Below the pieces are notes generated by a model. It did no database searches and was not told the DNA's origin. It worked only from the letters and a program-made list of their open reading frames with translations. The position numbers were made by a program, and so were the translations under genes. Below are positions 11,601 to 19,999 of a DNA stretch of 64,000 nucleotides, piece after piece. The DNA is from Isoetes taiwanensis. Lineage: Eukaryota; Streptophyta; Lycopodiopsida; Isoetales; Isoetaceae. Where the stretch lies: NCBI GenBank assembly GCA_021234155.1, contig JAJEKV010000323.1, forward strand, positions 252,001 through 316,000, given 5' to 3'. The stretch's first letter is position 1. The number at the start of each line of letters is the position of its first letter.

Positions 11601-11810
11601 TCTCCATAGTGGAAGCCCTGAATTTGACGCATTATCATCATTACAAACCAATTGAGCTGCCTCCTCCTTGCGTCTTTGACGTTGAGCTCTCTTTTTTAAT
11701 CTAGCCTTTATTTTTTGCTCTTCCTTTCTTCGTTTTTGTACTGCATCAGAATCTTCCATGCTTGTATCAGTCTCTGGATTTCCATTCCTAGTGGCATCTA
11801 ATCCTCGCAA
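8669..11810 (-). CDS. Transposase-like protein (RNase H/DDE-type fold suspected), two or more exons
   Basis: The main exon 8669-10528 gives about 620 uninterrupted residues. Motifs in order: CCCMHHQR, a Cys-rich zinc-binding stretch (CNCTCPICNSEPGRVGC, then WHKNDCLVGECKTCGI), DFAENYTLKEQ, MHWHNEQVTILVHLTYR, HFYISDDRQHDSLFVQH, FSDGAASQFKSARGF, WNFWGSGHGKGEHDGAGA, and late Cys residues (SCFCTECI). The acidic residues in DFAEN, SDGAASQF and HGKGEHDG are plausible DDE-type catalytic residues; that is inference.

The upstream exon ends at 11070 (...HYLEVSQ, then GTGAGT) and splices to 10528 across an intron with a TTGCAG acceptor. Further 5', 11070-11810 encodes a Lys/Arg-rich region containing RVSPNAKDV. 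It needs two frame changes, near 11500 and at an A-run near 11213, so this copy may be inactive. I recall related proteins in mosses, lycophytes and charophytes, without a settled superfamily name. Confidence 0.7.
10719..10865. repeat. Direct repeat copy 2 (pair with 7975-8120)
   Basis: See the 7975-8120 entry. This copy lies inside the intron (10529-11069) of the transposase-like gene. Confidence 0.93.
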
Positions 11811-12075
11811 TCTCCATCCAAGAAATAATGTACAAAAACACGAAAAAAATTTAGAAAGCTAGATCTGTATTTAGTCAAACATTAATATTATATTGAAGTG
11901 CAAAAACCTTAAAGAGTTAAAGCATAGTGCTCCAAATATCTGAGGTAGATACAGCCATTACTACATATATTATAGGACTAGGGTAGAATTATCAGAGAGT
12001 ACTTTCAAGTTTAAAAAAATATTGATATCAGTGGAATTCTATTTCCATGTCTGGACTCAAATTTACTTTCGAGTC
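11811..12075. other. 5' untranslated/leader region of the transposase-like gene, no other gene seen
   Basis: AT-rich sequence upstream of the first coding segment on the minus strand. It includes one copy of a short duplicated phrase, ATCAGTGGAATTCTATTTCC, at about 12028-12047; the other copy is at about 12089-12108. Confidence 0.45.
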
Positions 12076-12446
12076 TGGACTCAAATATATCAGTGGAATT
12101 CTATTTCCATGTCCGATTCATGAGGCAAGGATTCAGATACACTAATTACTTAGAAAACGAATTTGGCAAATAGGAAAAAAGAAACACAATAAACATTGAT
12201 CCATTCAAACCTGGAACAAATCGGTAGACGAGAAGCATGAAGATTTCGATCTTCTAGTTTTCCTTTCGGGAATGCACGCTGCTGAGCCGAAATTTTCCAA
12301 GAATCGTGCAATTCGAATTTTTACTATTTTTGTTTTTTATGGAATTTGAAATTGCCTCCAAGACAACAACCTCACGTGGCTTTATTGGTTTTTAGTACTA
12401 AAATGGGGGACAAAGGGGACAAGAAAAATGAGACGCCCTATTGTGC
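12076..12446 (-). promoter_or_regulatory. Terminal/promoter region of the transposase-like element; second copy at 53.05-53.43 kb
   Basis: About 370 bp lying 5' of the transposase-like gene. It is matched in reverse complement by 53047-53433 over its whole length, with moderate divergence and small gaps. Recognisable shared blocks are GTCTCATTTT near one end, TTTAGTACTAAAA, GGAGGCAATTTCAAATT, and CATGGAAATAG at the other. Its position suggests it carries the promoter and 5' leader of the mobile gene. No TATA box could be assigned with confidence. Confidence 0.6.
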
Positions 12447-12495
12447 TTGGACCCTGGCCACATCATAGAAATTTTAGGGATAATGCCTGGGTTAG

Positions 12496-12630
12496 TTTAG
12501 CTAAACGCTAGAAAGTATGAGAGGAAAAATATGTAGAGTTTAGCTAAACCACAGAAAGTTTTGGGATTAATATAGAGCAAGTTTAGCCAAAGTCATTCTG
12601 GCTAATAAGAAATATGCGATTAGTAATTTA
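12496..12630. repeat. Right terminal block, direct match of 871-1013
   Basis: TTTAGCTAAACGCTAGAAAGTA opens both copies and TAGTA(A/G)TTTA closes both. See the left block at 730-1180. Confidence 0.65.
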
Positions 12631-12831
12631 TTCCCTGACATGGACACAGCGACGCTGTGGCAGATGCGACATCTGACGTCGCAGTCCACGTCTCGTGTGA
12701 TATATCTGCGATGTGTACGCGATGTGGCGTCACTAGTTATGACATTGACGTAACTTGGTCACGTCAAATGTGACGTCGCGTGACCTAGACGTCGCAACCC
12801 CACGTCGCTAAATGACCATTCTCTTCTTGTG
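12631..12831. mobile_element. CACTA-like terminus with GCGACGT subterminal motifs (right)
   Basis: On the minus strand it begins CACAAGAAGAGAATGGTCAT followed by TTAGCGACGT and then many GCGACGTC, GACGTCACA and GTCGC units. The segment at 57252 opens CACTACAAAATTACCC and then CATAGCGACGTC, the same pattern. PPR coding sequence resumes immediately at 12832, so this terminus is inserted in, or abuts, the PPR pseudogene. Confidence 0.5.
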
Positions 12832-14890
12832 TCTACAGGCATCTTCTAAACTTCCGCACTTAATATACATATCAACAAGACTATTACATACAATATTTTC
12901 AGACAAAAGCCCCTTTTTAATAACCTCCTTATAAATCTGCCTGCCACGATCTATGGCACGACAGTTCCACATGTTTTCAAAATACTTGAAAATGTCATCT
13001 TGTCTGCTTGCATGCCTTCATTCTACAAGGTTTTAAAACATTCCAGGGCAAGGCAACTTTTCCCATGCTGAACATAGCCTGTAATCATGGCATTCCATGA
13101 CACCAAGTCTTGAATCTACAACCTGTCAAAGACCCTAACTGCTTCATCAAAACTCCTGCACTTAGCATATGTATCAATGAGGATATTGCTGACCATAACG
13201 TCACATTGGAACCCATTTTCAATAATCTATTTATGGATATATCTCATTCTTCTAACGAAAATATGCCACCGCATTCTTTCAAGGCACTCAAAAAGATTAC
13301 TTTGTCCAACATTACATATTCTTGTTGCTTTCAAGGTTACTTTCACCATATTGAGCATATCTTGCAATCAGCATACTCCATGTGATAACATTTCTATTTG
13401 GCAGGATATTGAACATGTTATGAGCCCCATGCAAGCATCCACACTTGGCAGACATATCAATTATGGTGCTTCCAATAATGACATCAGATTGAAATCCATT
13501 TCATGGATGCACCTACCAAGTTCTACTGCTTTCTCATTATTGCAAATTTTAAAAATGCTTAGAAATATAATTTTTAACAGGTTTATGTCCTCATGTTGCA
13601 TGTCCCTTAGTCCATGACAAGTCGACTTTCACCATGTTGAGCAAGTCCAGCAATCATGGCATCCCATATGCTACTACATCCCTGCCTTCTAGTCCATCAA
13701 AAGCCATGAAGGCCTCTTCTAAGTTTCCACACTTAGCATACACATCAACAAGATTATTTCCAATCTGAATATCAAATTGATGCCCACTTTTCCAATTACT
13801 TTTGCATGGATGCACCTAGCTAGTTCTATAATACAAATGCTACTAGATGCTTTTAAGATGACTAGATTTATTTTTCTTGGCTTTTTGCCCATGTTTTGCA
13901 TCTCCAGATAATTCCCTATGGAAATATGAACTTCATTTTGTTGGGTGTACCTTGCGAGGATTGCATTCCAAGACACAAAATCCCGACCTGACTGTCTCTT
14001 GAAGACCCTTTGTACCTCGTTCAAGCTTTTACAATTGGTATACATGTCAATTAGTATATTCCCCATAATGTCAAATTGAACGTCACTCTTAATAATTAGC
14101 TCATGAATCTGCCTACAATAGCACCCATATTGTCTTGAGCATGCTTGAATATGTACATTTGTCAGAACACAAGCTTTTACAATTTGCATACATGTCAATT
14201 AGTATATTCCCCATAATGTCAAATTGAACGTCACTCTTAATAATCAGTTGCCTACAATAGCACCCATATTGCCTTGAGCATGCTTGAATATGTGCTTTCA
14301 AAACATTCTAGGGCGATTTGGAGTTCATCACTTTGAGCATATCTTGCAATTATGGCATTCAATGAAATCACATCCCGATTACATAATTTGTTGAAAATGC
14401 CTTTTGTCTCCTGCAATTTTGCACACTTGACATATGTGCTATAAGTGCATTGCTTACAACAATGCCATAGTTATAAAATCCATCTGTGCTCTCCGGATGG
14501 ATGTGTCTTGTTTGCTCGATGCTACCTAAGCCACTACATGCCTCCAAGATAATTAAAAATGTGACTTTGTCTGACTTTCTCCCATCTTGCTGCAGTCTAT
14601 GATACAACTGCAAACATGTCTCACCTTTTCCAGCCTTGGTATAGGCATCAAAATTTGCATTCCACTATACTGATCTGGCGTTGCAATTTTACTAAATGCT
14701 TGATTGACTTCAACTAAATGTGTGCAATCAATAAATAGACGAATGAGGTGGTTGGCTAAAAGATGAACAGAATCTAGACAACTATACACCAACAAATATT
14801 GAACTCGCTTGCAAAGTTCCTGGTCTTGAAGTTTTGTAAACTCATGCACCAAACGGTATGCATGGTGTCTAGAAATGGGCTTCAAATACT
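12832..14890 (-). pseudogene. Decayed PPR (pentatricopeptide repeat) gene
   Basis: In shifting minus-strand frames the region reads as consecutive PPR motifs: GNILIDMYTNCKSLNEVQRV, then SGRDFVSWNAILARYTQQ near 14.0 kb; LANHLIRLFIDC and SDKVTFLIILEACSGLGSIE at 14.5-14.8 kb; and NSLVDMYIKCGSLEDA at the 12.83-kb edge. The SWNA and VxACxxLGxIExxxxIH patterns are those of PLS-class PPR proteins, which bind organellar RNA in mitochondria or plastids. There is no continuous frame longer than about 160 codons, and stops and frameshifts recur throughout. The 5' end near 14.89 kb is uncertain. Confidence 0.85.
14023..14297. repeat. 148-bp tandem duplication inside the PPR pseudogene
   Basis: Copy 1 is 14023-14170 and copy 2 begins at 14171; both start AAGCTTTTACAATT. 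The second copy lacks a dozen or so bases around the phrase AGCTCATGAATC. Few substitutions separate the copies, so the duplication is more recent than the decay of the gene. Confidence 0.9.
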
Positions 14891-16445
14891 CTCAACCATG
14901 CCCTTCTGCTGAGACTACTAAAATTAAGCACCAGGAAAAACAATTACATAAAAGTTTCTAAGTTCAGTAACCCTCCCACAATGAATTAACTGGTGATGGA
15001 GCATGAAGCATTGTTGGTTGGTCCGGGCAAATTGTTGGCAGATTAACAGGTTGCAACGCCTTCGGCCCTTGCTACATTATCCCTTCGTGATTTGTATCTC
15101 TGAATTCTACAGAACCAAAAGCAAAATTGACATAAAAAAAGAAAAAATAGTTATTGCAGGCAAAATTGTTGCCTCCGTCTGTCTTCCCGATCTATCCGTG
15201 CCACTATTTTCCAATCTCGAATGTGCGTTTAAGTCAGAAGAGAAAGAAACATGGTTCGAAATCATTGCAAGCCCAGCCCTAGAACCAAATCGATAGAAGC
15301 AAAAAAAATTGGTACTTACCAAATCATATCGATACTTCAGGCATAACTTCCCATGGACAGCGTGGAACTTCTATGAATTTTGGCCACCCTAAATCAAATC
15401 CAATCATTCTAAAGCTCTCCACCTGCACATAAATTCTAGCTGGCTGCAACGTGGATAGCCTAACATTGCTTCAAAGTCTCAACTCGTGGTTTATTCTACG
15501 CCAATAATGAAGGCAAAGCACCAATGTCTTAGGGCATCATGCTCCCCATACATCTTGGGCCCCACACCGTTGGCATATGAGTCAATGCGTGGTCCCTATA
15601 TACCTTGGGCCCCACATCTACATCTTGGGCCCCACACCGTTGGCATATGAGTCGATGCGTGCTCCTTATACACCTTGGGCCACACCGTTGGGCGTATGCG
15701 TTCAACTCCTAGAGGTGCAACCGTTGTTGTCTAACTAAATATAAGATTACTAGAAAAAAAAAATTGGAATTCTCTATGTTTTTTGGAATGCTTTTTCCGG
15801 CCAAAATTACTCGCAAACTAAATCAGAAATTAGTTTGGAAGGCTCATTCCGACCATCCAGTCCCTTCTAATTCTGGCGCCTCCCGCAAGTAAGAGTACGG
15901 TGATCGAGATGGTTTGAATGAAGCGCCTAGCTCTAAAGAAGGCCTTTGTCTGAGCAACGATACAGTGATCAAGGTGGTTTGAAGCGTGTTTTTGGAAACT
16001 ATATTTTTTTCTGGCAGCTCATCCCCATAGCTTCGAACCGTGGCTATGGTTTGTTGCCTGTGTTGCTCGATGTCAACCTGTGTTCCCAAGGAAATGGAGC
16101 AGGAAGCATTACTTTGTACCGCCGTTTGAGCTCTTTTGAATAGGGCAAGCGTGGCTGCAGGGAGCTTGAAAGCGGGAATATTAGGCTCGTTTTTGAAGCT
16201 TCATCAGCGAATTTTTTCAAGTTTCGGCAATTTGCAAGCTTCATTAGCCTTTTTTTCATCTGGGTTCTAGATTTTAGCTCAATTCCCGTGTTTTTCTTGA
16301 ATCCTTATGTTGTGTTTTAGCTTTGCTTCAAAGGTCGTAGACAATTTTGTAAATCTGAAAGCCCAATTGCCTACGATTCCTGAAGCATGTGAAGGGCAGA
16401 AGCAGCGGAAGAAGGGGGAAAAAAGGAACAAAATCTTTAGCATTT
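14891..16445. other. No recognised gene; contains a 70-bp tandem repeat
   Basis: A + strand open frame at 15003-15296 (about 97 codons) has no recognisable domain. Two 70-bp tandem copies at 15551-15620 and 15621-15690 start CATCTTGGGCCCCACACCGT, followed by a shortened third. 15.9-16.4 kb could be 5' flank of the host-like coding segment that continues at 18956, since the retroelement at 16451-18955 split a single target site. Confidence 0.5.
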
Positions 16446-16450
16446 CCGAC

Positions 16451-16623
16451 TATTATTGAACGAGAATTGCAAAGCGCTGGTACGAAAGAAGCAATGATAT
16501 TCCATTCATTATCAAAGACCAATACAAATAGATGAGTTCCTTGAAGTTAGGAACAACTACTAAAACTCTCAACTACTCTTAACGGCTAGTAAACTTTCGG
16601 TCATCTTTTGTCATATTCCAATA
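16451..16623 (-). repeat. 3' LTR of the short retrotransposon
   Basis: Matches 18793-18955. It starts TATTATTGAACGAG and ends TTCCAATA on the + strand. It carries a few small insertions relative to the 5' LTR, including extra bases around 16495-16510, and lacks a short TTCTAGAAC phrase seen there. Confidence 0.88.
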
Positions 16624-16699
16624 CTCCCCTTCAAGAAGATGACTACTAGAAGCTGGAACTCAAAGGCAAAACTTTCTGCATCTTCAAACACTGCCCACA

Positions 16700-16710
16700 T
16701 GAATGTTGAA

Positions 16711-16746
<36 letters not shown>

Positions 16747-16915
16747 AGAAAACTGTACGAAGCACTCCCTTAACCAATTCAAAACTAAAAGACTTTGTGA
16801 GGTGTTCCCTCTTGGCCAATTCAAAACAAACTCCATATATGTCCATACCAATGTTGAGCAAATTCTTTGAGAAAACTGCATGAAGCACTCCCCCTTAATC
16901 AATTCAACGCTGACT
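16700..16915. repeat. Poly-T tract and flanking duplication
   Basis: A run of 31 T (16715-16745) is followed by GAGAAAACTGTACGAAGC. A related copy, AATGTTGAGCAAATTCTTTG then GAGAAAACTGCATGAAGC, lies at about 16850-16890. The T-run therefore expanded from a short T-rich spot in a duplicated segment. Confidence 0.7.
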
Positions 16916-17485
16916 CCACTTCTATTATTCCAAATCATCCTCTCCAACAGCAGCATTAGCACTATAATTTTCAAAATTGCAAGTCCTCCAAGTATTATCA
17001 GAAATGCACCTACAATACTCACAACTACCAGATCTCCAAATGTTATCATGGTATAACCATCAACTGCTACTGTTGTCGATAAAAGGGTAGGCAACCAAAT
17101 TTCTCACTTAATTTTTTCTTTTATTTTTATTTCATTATTTTTTTCCTCATTTTTTTATTGTTTCTGTTCTATTGTTTTTTTTTTTCTTTTTTTTTTCATT
17201 ATTTTTTTCACAAAAATCAGTCTGGATTCGACTATAGAACGAGACGCTCACCATCGTCATGCCCCTCAATGGAGGGGGGAACAGGCGAGGGCCTCACTAT
17301 GGAGGAACCCCAGACCTACAATAAAAGAAACAACAAAAAACTAACTAGGTTTGCCTAAAAACTAAGGAAAAATGAAAAAAAAAAAAAAAAGGCAAAGGGG
17401 CACAGGTTGTGAAGCAGGGCGCAGGTGGTTTACCTTATTCTGCGCAAAAATAAAGAAAAAGCGCCTCGTTATATATAAAGAAAAC

Positions 17486-17689
17486 TTCGCGTAAGCAAAA
17501 ACGCTTACGCGAAACACCCTTCGCGTAAGCGAAACTTAAAAAACAGCTTACGCGAACCAAAAAAAATTCGCGTAAGCGAATATATCTGTTTCGCTTACGC
17601 GAAAGAAGTTTCGCGTAAGCGAAAAATAAGCTATAGCTTACGCGAAAAAAAGTTCGCGTAAGCGAAACAGAAGGTTTCGCTTATGCGAA
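17486..17689. repeat. Alternating array of ten TTCGCGTAAGCGAA hairpin units
   Basis: Ten copies of a 14-bp motif (some trimmed to 11) alternate strictly in orientation. Forward units TTCGCGTAAGCGAA start at 17486, 17520, 17567, 17610 and 17653. Reverse units TTCGCTTACGCGAA (or GCTTACGCGAA) lie at 17503, 17546, 17590, 17636 and 17676. Spacers are A/T-rich and irregular. Each unit is itself a 5-bp stem TTCGC/GCGAA with loop GTAA (a GNRA-type tetraloop in RNA), and neighbouring units can also pair with each other. It lies inside the short retrotransposon near its 3' end. Confidence 0.95.
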
Positions 17690-17704
17690 TTTTTTTTTTT
17701 TTCC

Positions 17705-18060
17705 GGCCGGCGGGTATAAAATACGAAAAATATGTATTTTACCCAAAAATACATATTTTTGAACTTTATACGTCTGAAAACATAATTTCATACGTACAGA
17801 ACCTATCCCTGCCCCTAGGTGCACCAGCATAACTGCTCCCATATCCAGATGATGATGTAGCATACATTGCATTGGCCACACCTGTACCACCATAGGCATG
17901 CAGATTATCTCCCAATGCTGCGCTATGGTTGCCTGCTCCAGGTCCACTTCCATATGCACCCCTAGGTGCACCAACATAACTACTCCCATATCCAGATGGT
18001 GATGCTGCATACATTGCATTCCATAGCCACTGGCAGCATATTCATTCATCGCTCCATATA
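17705..18060 (-). CDS. Gly/Tyr/Ser-rich repeat-coding segment inside the retrotransposon
   Basis: The minus-strand frame reads SGYGSSYVGAPRGAYGSGPG and later SGYGSSYAGAPRG, two copies of one repeat unit (DNA copies near 17960-18020 and 17815-17870). The frame is open for about 80 codons, but I cannot see how it connects to the rest of the internal region. A Gly/Tyr/Ser-rich low-complexity protein would be unusual for gag, so this may be a captured host gene fragment. Confidence 0.35.
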
Positions 18061-18266
18061 ACCTAGCTGAATGCTGACCATATGCATTAAATTCATATAT
18101 TCTATTTCATGATGCAAAAGCTCAGTTTGTATCAAAATCCAATCTTTGAACCAAGATCTAACACTCTCCCCTTGCATCGTGAAAAAGAAAATCAACGGCA
18201 TCTCCCCATCATCAATCTTCCCAAGGTATCTAAAACTGTGAAGAGCTGTGGTTATGCATCTGAAAT

Positions 18267-18722
18267 TTAGAGCTTGATGCATATGATGTGACATAGGCCT
18301 TGTGCATAACCCTTGCTCGATGATCCTAAGACCATCAACTTTTTTTCTAGCTTTCTTGCTGCCATTATCTTCTTCATGGGTTCTCTACCTATAGTCTCAG
18401 GCAGTTCTCCCCTTAAGCTAAATTCGTCTTTGCCCATACTCTCAGGCACCTGCTTGCAGACTTGCCATGCACTGGAAGAATCCATCAACAGTGTCTCTAG
18501 CCTTCTTGCTGCCATTATCCTTGTCATGGGATCTTTTCCGGTTCCTGCAGCTCGCCATGCTACAAGCATCCAGAGCCTCCATGCCATATCTGTGGTGGTT
18601 CCTAGTGAGTAACCAAAGCCCCACACGACACACCAAATAATGACATGTCCCAGACGGTTCTTGGGCATTTCCATGCTCCCGTCACGAGCAACCCGCCAAG
18701 GCTGCACAACAAATTTTGACAT
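18267..18722 (-). CDS. ORF just after the primer site of the short retrotransposon
   Basis: An ORF of 151 codons starts ATG (18722) about 70 bases after the 5' LTR, beginning MSKFVVQPWRVARDGSMEMP. It contains a doubled basic motif (KIMAARKLEKKL and RIMAARRLETLL) and two Trp-rich stretches. It lies where gag would be, but shows no zinc knuckle and no recognisable gag fold. Function unknown. Confidence 0.35.
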   Translation of the reverse strand: MSKFVVQPWRVARDGSMEMPKNRLGHVIIWCVVWGFGYSLGTTTDMAWRLWMLVAWRAAGTGKDPMTRIMAARRLETLLMDSSSAWQVCKQVPESMGKDEFSLRGELPETIGREPMKKIMAARKLEKKLMVLGSSSKGYAQGLCHIICIKL

Positions 18723-18792
18723 CTAGAGACTGCTACTCGTTCCTTCATCTCCAAAAGCTCTTGGGCTTAAGAGCCACTTGCTCTGATACCAT

Positions 18793-18955
18793 ATTGTTGA
18801 ACGAGAATTGCAAGGCGCTGGTACGAAAGAAGCATATCAAAGACCAATACAAATAGATGAGTTCCTTGAAGTTAGGAACAACTAATTCTAGAACAAACTC
18901 TCAACTACTCTTAACGGCTAGTAAACTTTCAGTCATCTTTTGTTATATTCCAACA
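18793..18955 (-). repeat. 5' LTR of the short retrotransposon
   Basis: See the element entry. On the minus strand the primer site TGGTATCAGAGC begins directly after the LTR end. Confidence 0.88.
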
Positions 18956-19999
18956 CCGACAACATACCCAAATGGGTCTGATGCAAGAACCCTCTGTTTC
19001 TGTTCCAGTTAATTCTAAGCCCGGAGCATATGAAAATGCCGGACTCGATTAGGAAGCATTTCGGTTTAGAGCTGAATCCACAGTGCGAGCTTCCTCTTCA
19101 AGAAGATCAGCAATCGGAAGTGGGTACTCTGTCAATCTCCATGGCTATGGAGCACAATATTTCTGTGATGGATTCAATACTCCAATCCGTCTATTCGCCC
19201 ATGATTTTACCGGCCTCTTCATTTTCTTCAGATTCAAGCCTTTCCGCGGTTTCGTGCTGCTTTGAAGGGGCTTATTTATTAGAGTCAAAATCATCACCCT
19301 GTTTTGGGATAAATCCACTGAGTACGAACGTACTTAGAAGCATCTACAACCTGCGGATATGGCTCTGCAGTAGTTCCAGTGGATCAGAATTCAAATACGG
19401 GATATGGGTCGGCGATTTCTTCTCCAAATTTGGGCATTCAACATAGTTCGCCAATAGTTCCCGTGGATCAGAATCTAAATATTGGCTATCGATCACCGAT
19501 TTTTTCTTCAAATCTAAGCATTAAAAATCAAAATACAAATTTGGGTATGTGTCTGGAACAGAACCAATATGGATCATCGCCAGTTTCTGCATTGGATCAA
19601 GCTATTTCGCATCAAAATGCAAATTTGCATCACTCTACAAATTTGGGCATTTCGAATCAAAGCACAAACTTGGGGATTTCTGGGGGGATAGAGCAGAATC
19701 AAAGCATGGGTTTGCACAGGCAGATGCATCTGCCAGAACCTCCGGAAGCAGACATGCAGGTAATGCTTAAATCTCTGCCGGAAAAAGGGAAGCTTTTGCA
19801 GGCTGTAATGCAAGCAGGGCCTCTGCTTCAAACGCTTCTTCTGGCAGGGCCATTGCTGCAGTGGAGGCATCCTCCACCACCTTTAAATTCCGGCGAAATT
19901 TCTCAAATCTCCATAGCTGCTGCGAATTCCGCTTCTTCTTCAGCATTTAGCCATGGGCTAGATCGATCAACGAGCAATTTCCAGCGTCATGTTTCATGA
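18956..19999 (+). pseudogene. Host-like coding segment ending in a conserved-looking AGPLLQTLLLAGPL motif
   Basis: The best frame, 19379-19999, encodes an Asn/Gln/Gly/Ser-rich stretch with loose repeats (VPVDQNSNTGYGSAISSPNL, then VPVDQNLNIGYRSPIFSSNL), followed by LPEKGKLLQAVMQAGPLLQT, LLLAGPLLQWRHPPPP and a TGA-terminated tail. I recall the AGPLLQTLLLAGPLPQWRHPPP motif from a family of plant nuclear proteins of unknown function; I cannot name the family.

Upstream, 18960-19378 contains coding-like pieces in two frames separated by stops (SKPGAYENAGLD, stop, EAFRF), so the 5' part is frame-broken or spliced. The retroelement at 16451-18955 inserted directly 5' of this segment and separates it from its presumed upstream part. 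Pseudogene is favoured over an intact gene. Confidence 0.45.

Larger units (their letters stand above)
16451..18955 (-). mobile_element. Short LTR retrotransposon, non-autonomous (TRIM/LARD-like)
   Basis: LTRs at 16451-16623 and 18793-18955 are near-identical. On the minus strand they start TGTTGGAATAT (18955) and end ...TTCAACAATA, directly followed by a primer site TGGTATCAGAGCAAG (complement at about 18778-18792), which fits the 3' end of initiator tRNA-Met. A purine-rich tract (minus strand CTTGAAGGGGAG) abuts the 3' LTR at 16624. The target duplication CCGAC is perfect: 16446-16450 and 18956-18960. The internal 2.2 kb encodes no protease, integrase or reverse transcriptase, so the element must be mobilised in trans. 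LTR length is about 165-175 bp. Confidence 0.88.

Noticed and set aside
17486-17689. CRISPR-like repeat array
   Set aside because: Units alternate in orientation, are palindromic and have short A/T spacers of unequal length inside a plant retrotransposon. A CRISPR array has same-direction repeats with unique spacers.
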